Shown: positions 34,195 to 42,006 of the stretch, one piece after another | Position numbering within the stretch: the first letter of the stretch is position 1 | Layout: the number at the start of each line of letters is the position of its first letter | Source of the DNA: Pseudarthrobacter chlorophenolicus | GTDB taxonomy: Bacteria > Actinomycetota > Actinomycetes > Actinomycetales > Micrococcaceae | DNA: 64,000 nt | NCBI RefSeq assembly: GCF_000962805.1 | Contig: NZ_JZTW01000016.1 | Coordinates: 1 to 64,000, forward strand | Direction: 5' to 3' | The notes under the pieces: model-generated | The model's input: only the letters and a program-made list of their open reading frames with translations | Told to the model about the DNA's origin: nothing | Database searches by the model: none | Translations under genes and position numbers: made by a program

Positions 34195-34899
34195 ATGGCA
34201 AGGAAGTCGTTGGTTGGCGTTGTGGCCGACGAACTGCTGGACCGCATCATCGACGGCGAATTTCCGCCCGGGTCAACAGTCCCCGGCGAGCACGAACTCA
34301 GTGCCCGGCACGAAGTCAGCCGGATGACGGTCCGCGAAGCCATGAAGACGCTGCAGGCGCTGCAGATCCTCAGCGTTGAGCGCGGCCGCGGCACCTTTGT
34401 GAACCCGCTGAACCGGTGGACTTCGCTTGAGGCAGTGCTCCGCGCGGCATCGGAGGGCAAGAACGAAGCCGAGGCTTCCGTACAGCTCATCGAGCTCCGC
34501 CGCATGCTGGAGACCGGAGCTTGCGAGCTGGCTGCGGGCCGGATCTCCGAGGCGGATACCGAATCCCTGTTCGCCTACATTGCGGCGATGAAGGCCGCAC
34601 ACGCCATCAACGACGTCACGTCCTTCGTCGAAGCCGACCTCGCCTTCCACGACGTGATCCTGCGCGCTTCCGGCAACGTGTTCGTTTCCGTGCTGTTCGA
34701 GCCGCTGCACCGTGTCCTGGAAAAGCGGCGCGCCGAAACGTCCGCCGTTCCGGCCATCCAGGAGCACGCCATTGGCCACCACCAGAACATCGCGGAGGCC
34801 CTGCAGTCAGGCGATGCCACCCGCTCCCGGCTGGCCATGGACGCCCACATGCAGCAGACGCTGGACGACCTGAAGAACCTGGTGCTCCCCGCCAAGTAG
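34195..34899 (+). CDS. FadR-type GntR transcriptional regulator of the acid-sugar operon
   Basis: A 234-residue GntR regulator. The N-terminal winged helix contains PGSTVPGEHELSARHEVSRM and TVREAMKTLQALQILSVERGRGTFV (about residues 24-70). The C-terminal FCD all-helical sensor domain has the metal-site residues in EADLAFHDVIL and the HHQNIAEAL pattern. It is divergent from the kinase operon with operators between them, so it most likely represses that operon and itself until a tetronate-like acid is present. It converges on the LacI gene, with 9 bp between stops. Confidence 0.9.
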   Translation: MARKSLVGVVADELLDRIIDGEFPPGSTVPGEHELSARHEVSRMTVREAMKTLQALQILSVERGRGTFVNPLNRWTSLEAVLRAASEGKNEAEASVQLIELRRMLETGACELAAGRISEADTESLFAYIAAMKAAHAINDVTSFVEADLAFHDVILRASGNVFVSVLFEPLHRVLEKRRAETSAVPAIQEHAIGHHQNIAEALQSGDATRSRLAMDAHMQQTLDDLKNLVLPAK

Positions 34900-34908
34900 C
34901 GGCGGGAA

Positions 34909-35943
34909 CTAGCTTGCCGGCGGAGCCGTAGTTCCACGGACCACCAGTTCGGTGGCCACTTCCAAAGCTGCGGGCACCACGCCCTGGCCGTCCTGCTGCT
35001 CGATGAGCATGCCCACGGCCATGGTGGCCAGCTGGGCCAGCGGCTGCCGGACGGTGGTAAGCGGCGGCGAGGTCAGCGCAGCCTGGGCGATGTCATCAAA
35101 CCCCACGATGCTGAGGTCCCCGGGCACCTGCAGTGAACGCTGCGCCGCCGCATTCATCACACCCAGGGCCTGCAGGTCACTGCCGGTGAAGATGGCGGTG
35201 GGCCGCCCGGGCAGGTCCAGGAGGTCGGCACCCAGGCGCATGCCGGACTCGATGCTGAAGTCGCCGTCCCGGACAAGCTCCGGCAGGACCGGCAGGCCGG
35301 CCTCGTGCAGGGCGGCCGCGTACGCCGCGTACCTCGCCCGGCCGTGCCCCGGGCTGTGCTTGCGTCCGGTGATGATTCCGATCCGGCGGTGCCCCTGGGA
35401 GAGGAGATGGCCGACGGCGGCGAGCGCCCCGGAGAACGATGCCGGGCTGACGCTGGGGATATCCAGGCCTTCGGTCCCCTCGGGGTCGATGGCTACGGCC
35501 GGGATCTTCAGCGAGCGCACCAGGGTGACCAGGCGCGAGCCGCTCCGCGGCGCCAGCAGCATGACCCCGTCCAGGCGGTTGGCCGAGGGTTCACGCAGTT
35601 TCCGCCAGCGGTCTGCAGTCACATGTTCTGCCCGGACATACGCCACGGCATACCCCAGCCGGTCCGCTGCGGCCTCCACACCTTCCATGGTGGCCAGGAC
35701 CCAGGGCGAATCGAAATTGTTGACCACCAGCTGCAGCATCCCGGGCTGGGCCGCGGCGGCGTTCCGCTTGGAGTAGTCCAGCTCGTCCAGGGCCTGCTGC
35801 ACTTTGGCGCGGGTGGCGTCCGAGACGTGGGTGCGGCCGTTGAGGACTTTGGAAACGGTGGGGACGGATACCCCTGCGGCGGCCGCAACGTCTGCGATCT
35901 TGGGACGCGGGGTGGCGGTCAACGGGGCAGTCCTTGGGGTCAT
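34909..35943 (-). CDS. LacI-family regulator of the pectin locus
   Basis: A 344-residue LacI regulator. The HTH reads KIADVAAAAGVSVPTVSKVLNGR (about residues 15-37), and the periplasmic-binding-protein-like sensor follows, with DGVMLLAPRSGS and FTGSDLQALGVMNAA. It is the last gene of a three-gene minus-strand unit; its ATG overlaps the GH43 stop by 4 bp (ATGA). The likely operators are the CAGAAANTTTCTG sites in the divergent promoter at 38471-38639. The ligand is probably a pectin-derived oligosaccharide, which is inference. Confidence 0.9.
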   Translation of the reverse strand: MTPRTAPLTATPRPKIADVAAAAGVSVPTVSKVLNGRTHVSDATRAKVQQALDELDYSKRNAAAAQPGMLQLVVNNFDSPWVLATMEGVEAAADRLGYAVAYVRAEHVTADRWRKLREPSANRLDGVMLLAPRSGSRLVTLVRSLKIPAVAIDPEGTEGLDIPSVSPASFSGALAAVGHLLSQGHRRIGIITGRKHSPGHGRARYAAYAAALHEAGLPVLPELVRDGDFSIESGMRLGADLLDLPGRPTAIFTGSDLQALGVMNAAAQRSLQVPGDLSIVGFDDIAQAALTSPPLTTVRQPLAQLATMAVGMLIEQQDGQGVVPAALEVATELVVRGTTAPPAS

Positions 35944-37517
35944 GTGGTTGCGGCGGCGAGCTGCGCGGCAGTAGCCCGGCGAACGGGCGCCGTATCCACG
36001 CGCACGGGTCCCACGATAACACTGCCGCCCTCCTGTGATCCCAGCGGCGACGTGGCAAAAATCCCCAGTTCAGCGCCGATCCATTTCCCCTGGACGACGC
36101 CAAAGTTCCAGCCCTGGACCTCCCACGGTTCCCCGGGGCCGAGGCGCCAGGCGAAGGTGGAACGGGGCGTGCCGTCTGTGCGGATCTGCAGTTCCACGCG
36201 GGCAGCCGGGAGGGAAATACTGCGCCCGGGCGCCTGCTCCGAAGGGCCCTCTCCCCCGGTCCCGCTTCCCAGGACGAATCCGTCGGCGGTCCGGACAATG
36301 CCGAGCCAGGCGTATTCCTGCCCCAGCACCACCACGCCGGCCCGTGTCCCCACCGGGACATCCTTCAGTTCCAGCGAGGTGGTGAAGGTGGACGGCGTCC
36401 CGGGAAGGATCTGCGCCAGGACGTTGGGCAACTCCCGGAGATTGACGGGATCGTTGGCCTGCGGCCGGAGGATCAGCCGGCCGCCGCCGGGCTGGAAAGA
36501 CCAGGAGTGCCGGGGGTTGGCTTGCCAGTGCCACTGCGGGCCCAGCCACGGTGAGGCGAAGTCGTCGCTGGCCGGCGGCGCCACATCCTGGGGCGAAGTA
36601 CCCCGCGGGTAGGGGTGGCTGGCCACGGGGGTTCCCGGTCCGCCGTCGGACGCCTGCTCCCCCATCCAGGGCCAGCCGTCCTCATCCCAGCCCATGGGCT
36701 GGAGGTGGACCACCCGCCCGTAGGGCCCGCGGTCCTGGAAGTGCAGGAACCAGTCCTCTCCCCGCGGCGATGTCACCCAGGCGCCCTGGTGCGGTCCGTT
36801 CACCGGGCTGTTCCCCTGCTCGAGGACGCGGCGCTCCTCATAGGGCCCGAACGGGGACCTGGAACGGAAAACGGACTGCCAGCCAGTGGCCACGCCGCCG
36901 GCCGGGGCAAAGATCCAGTACCAGCCGTCCCGTTTGTAGAATTTGGGGCCTTCCAGCGTGGTGTAGCCGGGGAGGTCCTCGCCGTCGATGACCGTGGTGC
37001 CGTGGTCCAGCAACTTTCCGGCGTCCGGGCTCATGCGGTGCACGGTGAGCCGGTTCTTGACCCCGATCCGGCTTTTCGCCCATCCATGCACCAGGTAGGC
37101 CTGGCCGTCGTCATCCCACAGCGGGCAGGGGTCGATGAGCCCCCGCCCCGCGTACAGGAGGTGCGGTGCGGTCCACGGGCCCTCAGCCTTCTCAGCGCTC
37201 AGCACGAAGATGCCGTGGTCCGGATCCGGGTAGAAAATCCAGAACCGTCCGTCGTGGTACCGCAGCGCAGGCGCCCAGACGCCGCCACCGTGGCGGACCA
37301 GCGAGAAGTGGCTGCCCTGCGGAAGCTGCAGCAGGGCGTGGCCGGCATGCTCCCAGTCCACGAGGTTCCGGGATTTGAGGATGGGCAACCCGGGAACGCG
37401 GTTGAAGCTGGACGCCACCATGTAATAGGTGCCGCGGACCTGGACGGCATCGGGGTCCGGCCAGTCGGCATTGAGGATGGGATTGGCGTACACGGGGACG
37501 GAGTTGCGCGAGGTCAT
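35940..37517 (-). CDS. Glycoside hydrolase family 43 (beta-xylosidase/arabinosidase type)
   Basis: A 525-residue intracellular GH43 five-bladed propeller (about residues 8-310) followed by a C-terminal beta-sandwich (about 330-510), the layout of the GH43_12-like group. The catalytic base Asp21 lies in NADWPDPDAV, the pKa-modulating Asp in GLIDPCPLWDDDG, and the acid Glu in TTLEGPKFYK. There is no signal peptide, so it acts on imported oligosaccharides such as arabino- or xylo-side chains of pectin. It overlaps DUF6807 and the LacI gene by 4 bp each. Confidence 0.9.
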   Translation of the reverse strand: MTSRNSVPVYANPILNADWPDPDAVQVRGTYYMVASSFNRVPGLPILKSRNLVDWEHAGHALLQLPQGSHFSLVRHGGGVWAPALRYHDGRFWIFYPDPDHGIFVLSAEKAEGPWTAPHLLYAGRGLIDPCPLWDDDGQAYLVHGWAKSRIGVKNRLTVHRMSPDAGKLLDHGTTVIDGEDLPGYTTLEGPKFYKRDGWYWIFAPAGGVATGWQSVFRSRSPFGPYEERRVLEQGNSPVNGPHQGAWVTSPRGEDWFLHFQDRGPYGRVVHLQPMGWDEDGWPWMGEQASDGGPGTPVASHPYPRGTSPQDVAPPASDDFASPWLGPQWHWQANPRHSWSFQPGGGRLILRPQANDPVNLRELPNVLAQILPGTPSTFTTSLELKDVPVGTRAGVVVLGQEYAWLGIVRTADGFVLGSGTGGEGPSEQAPGRSISLPAARVELQIRTDGTPRSTFAWRLGPGEPWEVQGWNFGVVQGKWIGAELGIFATSPLGSQEGGSVIVGPVRVDTAPVRRATAAQLAAATT

Positions 37518-38386
37518 GATGTCCTGTCGGGATGGCTGGGCGTGCGTACGGCGGGATGGTGTTCAAGCAGGTGGAGGGCCTGGTCCGGTGATGCCACCGC
37601 GGCGTCGTGGATGACGGCGTGCAGTGACTGGACCAACGGATGGGCGGCGTCGGCCACCGCCTTTTCGGACCAGGCGACGGCGGGACCCACTCCCAGGTAA
37701 CCCTCTGAGCGGATGAACCAGGGGCGGGCTGGTGCGTCCTGGGACAGCACCACCGTGACGGGGGCGCCGCCCGTGACGGTGCTGATGGCAAGCCAGGGTG
37801 AGCGGGATCCGTGCGCAGCATCCACACCAGCACCGCCCGCGGAGAAGACGCGGGTTCCGGAGCAGTCCGCAGGGAAGCGCCAGAAGATGCCGCCGTACCC
37901 GGCGCCGCTGCGGCCCTTGACGGCCGACGACGACACTTCCAGGGCGGGGACGCCGCCTGCCGGGACCATCACCGATGTCAGGGACAGGCTCCAGGTGCCG
38001 GGGTCGGGGTGCGCGGAAACCTCCACCGTGCGGCGTTCCTCTGCCAGGAGGGTTCCGTGCCTGGACGTCCACAACACGGTGCCGGTGGAACGGCCCTCCT
38101 CTTCGGTCCATCCGTCCAGGGCCTGGGTGCCGTGGTTGGGCAGGACCATTGGTCCGCGGTCATGCGTGTAGGTGGACCCACCCCAGAAGTTGGTGCCGTT
38201 CAGGTCCGAAAAGGCCACGGACAATCCCAGGTGGTGGACGTGGTCAGCTGGGGCGACGTCCGTCAGCACGGTTCCGGACAGGGAGCGCACCGGGTGGAAG
38301 TAAGGCCTCGGTGCACCGGACGGCGCAATGCCTAAGCCGGGAACCAGGGCAATGAGCCGGGCGGACTCAAGGATGGGGATGGGCAA
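37514..38386 (-). CDS. DUF6807 (PmoA-like) family protein
   Basis: A 290-residue protein matching the DUF6807 family, a beta-rich fold. It has the early RPYFHPVRSLSGTVLTDVAPADHVHHLGLSVAFSD segment (quoted here only as its HxxHxxG-type part, DHVHHLG) and WTSRHGTLLAEERRT. The function is unknown; members lie beside sugar-acid and pectin genes. The TTG at 38386 is chosen: AGGAGG ends 5 nt upstream, and the in-frame extension before it has Cys-rich, non-family sequence. It is the first gene of the DUF6807-GH43-LacI unit, divergent from the importer. Confidence 0.78.
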   Translation of the reverse strand: MPIPILESARLIALVPGLGIAPSGAPRPYFHPVRSLSGTVLTDVAPADHVHHLGLSVAFSDLNGTNFWGGSTYTHDRGPMVLPNHGTQALDGWTEEEGRSTGTVLWTSRHGTLLAEERRTVEVSAHPDPGTWSLSLTSVMVPAGGVPALEVSSSAVKGRSGAGYGGIFWRFPADCSGTRVFSAGGAGVDAAHGSRSPWLAISTVTGGAPVTVVLSQDAPARPWFIRSEGYLGVGPAVAWSEKAVADAAHPLVQSLHAVIHDAAVASPDQALHLLEHHPAVRTPSHPDRTS

Positions 38387-38694
38387 CGGCGCCTCCTTCC
38401 GATGGGCAATGCATGGCATCCATGGCGATGGAGAACAGCATAGGCAAGCAGAAAAGAATCGGCAATAGTTCCAGAAACTTTCTGCTTCCAGATAAGCATC
38501 GGTTTTGAAAAAGGTGTTGACAGTCACAACTGCTGCTTGCTAGAAATCGTTTACTCACTTCTTTCGTATCCCTGCTCGGGGCCTGTTCCTAGCTCACGGG
38601 CAGCGAAGGTCGTTTGCAGAGGCATCAGAAAGTTTCTGGAAAATACATCAGGCTAACGCTCCTACCGGGGGCAGCCACAGAGAGGCGTCATTCA
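38387..38694. promoter_or_regulatory. Divergent pectin promoter with twin LacI-type operators
   Basis: CCAGAAACTTTCTG (38471-38484) and its exact reverse complement CAGAAAGTTTCTGG (38626-38639) flank the divergent promoter region, one per direction. A third LacI-like site, GAAATCGTTTAC (38543-38554), lies between them. There is no gene in this 308-bp stretch. The LacI gene at 34909-35943 is the probable binder. Confidence 0.7.
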
Positions 38695-39999
38695 ATGAAG
38701 AGGACAGCAACCACCGGGTTCTCCCGCAGGATCTTCCTGGGAGCGGCAGTCACGGCAGCGGGCCTCGGCCTGAGCGGCTGCGCTGGAGGTGGCTCCCCGG
38801 CAGCAGGCGGCAACGTTGAACTCAACTTCGTCTACTGGGGCGATTCCAACCGGGCCAAGATGACTGACGCGGCCATCAAGGTCTTTGAAGAGAAGAATCC
38901 CGGCATCACCGTCAAGAGTGAGTACCAGGACAGCGGCCCCTACGCGGACAAGCTGGCCACACGGTTCGCCGGCGGCAATCCCCCGGACGTCCTGGCCATG
39001 GCCAACCGCAGCCTCCTCGAATACGCGCAGCGAGGCACCCTTGCGGACCTCAAGGGGCTTCCGGAACTCAACCTGGAGAAGATCCCGGAAACGGTCCTGA
39101 GCCGCGGCGAAGTGGACGGCAAGCTGTACGGGCTGGCCACCGGTGTCACCACCATCGGCATGGTGGTGAACAAGACCATCACGGACCAGGCCGGCGTCAC
39201 CATCCCTGACGACAAGACCTGGAGCTGGGAGGACTACGCGAAGTTCGCCACCGAGGTGACGCAGAAGACCGGCGGAAAGGTCTACGGCGCAGGTTACGAC
39301 GTATCGACAGAAACCGGCCCCATCCTGCTTGCCCGGCAGCGCGGCGAGGACTTCTACACCGAGGACAACAAGCTCGGCGTCAGCGAGGACACCATCCGCG
39401 AGTGGTTCCAGTACAGCGTTGACCTGCGCAACGCAGGAGGGTACCCGCCCGCGGGATTCTTCGAGCAGATCGGCGGCTCTCCGGCACAGTCCTACCTGGC
39501 CAAGGGCACGGTAGCTTCCCAGATCATTCCCATCAACAACTTCCGAGGCTATAACGAGGCTGTCCAAGGCGACGTGGTACTACTGCGCATGCCAGGTGAA
39601 ACCACTGAGAAGCGTCGCGGCTACTCAGCCGACCCCACCATGCTCTGGTCCATCGCCGCGAAGTCCAAGCACCCCAAGGAAGCCGCCAAGCTCCTTGACT
39701 TCCTGACCAACGACGCCGACGGCGCAGCCGAAACGCTGACCCAACGCGGTGTGCCGATCAACCCCGATGTGGCGGAATCCATCACATCCAAGCTCAGCAC
39801 TGACGACACCACCTTCGTCAACATGATGGCCGCCATCCAGGAAGACGACCTTCCGCCGGCCTACGTCTACCCCAAGGGCGCCAGCGTGGTGGCTGACACG
39901 CTCAAGCAGCTGGCCACCGAGGTGGAGTTCGGCAGGATCACCCCGGCTGACGCCGCCAAGACGTTCCTTGAGAAGAGCAATGCAGCCATCAACAAGTAA
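38695..39999 (+). CDS. Sugar ABC transporter substrate-binding lipoprotein
   Basis: A 434-residue family 1 extracellular solute-binding protein. The signal has SRRIFLGAA (twin-arginine-like) and lipobox LSGC, so it is probably Tat-exported and lipid-anchored. FVYWGDSNRAKMTDAAIKVF begins the mature sugar-binding fold. The ATG at 38695 is chosen because the signal peptide starts there (MKRTATTGF). It is the first gene of the importer and lyase transcript, with two permeases after it. Its ligand is probably an oligogalacturonide, by context. Confidence 0.9.
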   Translation: MKRTATTGFSRRIFLGAAVTAAGLGLSGCAGGGSPAAGGNVELNFVYWGDSNRAKMTDAAIKVFEEKNPGITVKSEYQDSGPYADKLATRFAGGNPPDVLAMANRSLLEYAQRGTLADLKGLPELNLEKIPETVLSRGEVDGKLYGLATGVTTIGMVVNKTITDQAGVTIPDDKTWSWEDYAKFATEVTQKTGGKVYGAGYDVSTETGPILLARQRGEDFYTEDNKLGVSEDTIREWFQYSVDLRNAGGYPPAGFFEQIGGSPAQSYLAKGTVASQIIPINNFRGYNEAVQGDVVLLRMPGETTEKRRGYSADPTMLWSIAAKSKHPKEAAKLLDFLTNDADGAAETLTQRGVPINPDVAESITSKLSTDDTTFVNMMAAIQEDDLPPAYVYPKGASVVADTLKQLATEVEFGRITPADAAKTFLEKSNAAINK

Positions 40000-40029
40000 G
40001 GCTTTTCGAGTGCAGAGAGGAACTGACGC

Positions 40030-40983
40030 ATGTCAGTACTGACCAAGCAGGCCCCCGGCGCGGCGGCCTCGCTTGCGGCAGGACCTCCGGGCCGCCGGAC
40101 GCGGGGCACCGCGCGGCGGAGGAACCAGCGATCGGGATACCTGTTCCTGCTGCCATGGTTCCTGGGCATGCTATTCACCATCATTCCGTTCTTCGCCTCC
40201 CTGTACCTGGCGTTTACGGACTACAACCTGTTCACCGAACCCAACTTCGTGGGACTGGCGAACTTCCAGGCGATGACCGAGGACCCCCGGCTGTGGCAGT
40301 CGCTGAAGGTCACGTTCATCTACACGTTCGTTTCAGTGCCCATTTCGCTGGCCGTCGCATTGCTGATCGCCTTGGTACTCAACCGGGGGCTCCAGGGCCT
40401 GGCAATCTACCGGTCCGTGTACTACCTGCCCTCCTTGCTGGGCGGCAGCGTGGCCATCGTGATGCTGTGGCGCTACATCTTCGGCAACGACGGAATCGTC
40501 AACAGCTTCCTGGGACTGTTCGGCATCGCCGGCCCGGCGTGGGTCACGGATCCGGACTTTTCGTTGAGCACACTGATCGTCCTCAACGTCTGGACGTTCG
40601 GCTCACCCATGGTGATCTTCCTGGCCGGCCTGCGGCAGGTTCCCACCATGTATTACGAGGCTGCTTCCATTGACGGTGCGTCCCGGTGGCGGCAATTCCG
40701 CAGCATCACCATCCCGTTGATCAGCCCCATCATCTTCTTCAACCTCATCATGCAGCTCATCGGCTCCTTCCAGACCTTTACCCAGGGCTACGTCATGAGC
40801 GGCGGCACCGGCGGCCCGGCCGATTCAACGCTGTTCTACAACCTCTACCTGTACCAAAAGGGCTTCACCGAATTCGAGATGGGGTACGCCTCGGCGATGG
40901 CCTGGCTGCTGCTGATGATCATTGCGATCTTCACCGCCATTAACTTCATCGCATCCAAGTTCTGGGTCTTCTACGACAATTAA
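40030..40983 (+). CDS. Carbohydrate ABC transporter permease (MalF type)
   Basis: A 317-residue permease with six hydrophobic segments after a basic N-terminal tail (GRRTRGTARRRNQRSGYLF). The EAA loop is YYEAASIDGASRWRQFRSIT (near residue 210), ending in IPLISP. It is preceded by the binding protein (30 bp) and followed by the second permease (9 bp). Confidence 0.92.
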   Translation: MSVLTKQAPGAAASLAAGPPGRRTRGTARRRNQRSGYLFLLPWFLGMLFTIIPFFASLYLAFTDYNLFTEPNFVGLANFQAMTEDPRLWQSLKVTFIYTFVSVPISLAVALLIALVLNRGLQGLAIYRSVYYLPSLLGGSVAIVMLWRYIFGNDGIVNSFLGLFGIAGPAWVTDPDFSLSTLIVLNVWTFGSPMVIFLAGLRQVPTMYYEAASIDGASRWRQFRSITIPLISPIIFFNLIMQLIGSFQTFTQGYVMSGGTGGPADSTLFYNLYLYQKGFTEFEMGYASAMAWLLLMIIAIFTAINFIASKFWVFYDN

Positions 40984-40992
40984 GGCAACCCC

Positions 40993-41913
40993 ATGGCACT
41001 CCTCGAATCACCTCCCACATCAGCCACCAAACCCGGGAAGCCGGCCAAGCAGCCCAAGCAGGCGGATCCGGAAGACGCCCTCACCGGAACCCGGGGCACC
41101 CGGTTTTCCCGGCACCTGATCCTCTGCCTGGTGGGGCTGGTGATGATGTACCCACTGCTGTGGCTGATCTCCAGCTCCTTCAAGCCCAGCAATGACATCT
41201 TCCGGCAGTTGGGGCTCTGGCCGGACAACTGGGATTTCAGCAACTACGCCGAAGGCTGGACCGCGCTCAACCAGCCCTTCCACGTCTACCTGATCAACTC
41301 GATGATCGTGGTGGTCTTCTCCATCATCGGCAACATCTTCTCCTGTGCCCTGGCCGCCTACGCCTTTGCCCGCATGGAGTTCACGGGCCGCAAGCTGTTC
41401 TTCGCCCTGATGCTGGGCACGCTGATGCTCCCGGGGCACGTGCTCCTGGTGCCGCAGTACATCATCTTCTCCCAGCTCGGCTGGCTGGACACCTACCTGC
41501 CGCTGATCGTCCCCAACTTCATGGCCACCAACGCGTTCTTCATTTTCCTTATGGTGCAGTTCATGAAGGCCCTGCCCAAGGAACTGGACGACGCCGCGCA
41601 GATCGATGGCTGCGGACCGTTCCGCACGTTCCTCCGGGTCATCCTGCCGCTCTGCGTTCCCGCCATGGCCACCACCGCCATCTTCACCTTCATTTCAACG
41701 TGGAACGAGTTCTTCGGCCCCCTGCTCTACATCCAGAACCAGGACCTCTATACCGTCCCGCTGGCGCTCCGGGCCTTCATGGACTCTGAGGGCCAGAGCA
41801 TGTGGGGACCCATGTTCGCCATGTCGGTGGTGTCCATCGCACCCATCATCGGCTTCTTCATTGCCGGCCAGAAGTACCTGATCAACGGCATTGCCACCAC
41901 AGGCCTGAAGTAG
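40993..41913 (+). CDS. Carbohydrate ABC transporter permease (MalG type)
   Basis: A 306-residue permease with six hydrophobic segments. The EAA-type loop is LPKELDDAAQIDGCGPFRTF (near residue 200) followed by ILPLC. MalG-like FSNYAEGW lies after the first segment. No ATPase gene follows, so the pair must use a shared MsiK/MsmX-type ATPase. Confidence 0.92.
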   Translation: MALLESPPTSATKPGKPAKQPKQADPEDALTGTRGTRFSRHLILCLVGLVMMYPLLWLISSSFKPSNDIFRQLGLWPDNWDFSNYAEGWTALNQPFHVYLINSMIVVVFSIIGNIFSCALAAYAFARMEFTGRKLFFALMLGTLMLPGHVLLVPQYIIFSQLGWLDTYLPLIVPNFMATNAFFIFLMVQFMKALPKELDDAAQIDGCGPFRTFLRVILPLCVPAMATTAIFTFISTWNEFFGPLLYIQNQDLYTVPLALRAFMDSEGQSMWGPMFAMSVVSIAPIIGFFIAGQKYLINGIATTGLK

Positions 41914-41957
41914 CTCACGTCTCTCCACGCATCACCCACTCACCAACACACAATGCA

Positions 41958-41989
41958 CGGTGCCCGGGCTGGAGGCTGCCCGGGTGCCG
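41958..41989 (+). other. Intercistronic hairpin before the pectate lyase gene
   Basis: CGGTGCCCGGGC (41958-41969) pairs with GCCCGGGTGCCG (41978-41989), with two G-T pairs and an 8-nt loop, between the permease and the secreted lyase. There is no T-run. It may set the lyase level relative to the importer. Confidence 0.6.
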
Positions 41990-42006
41990 GAACAAAGGAG
42001 TTTTGC

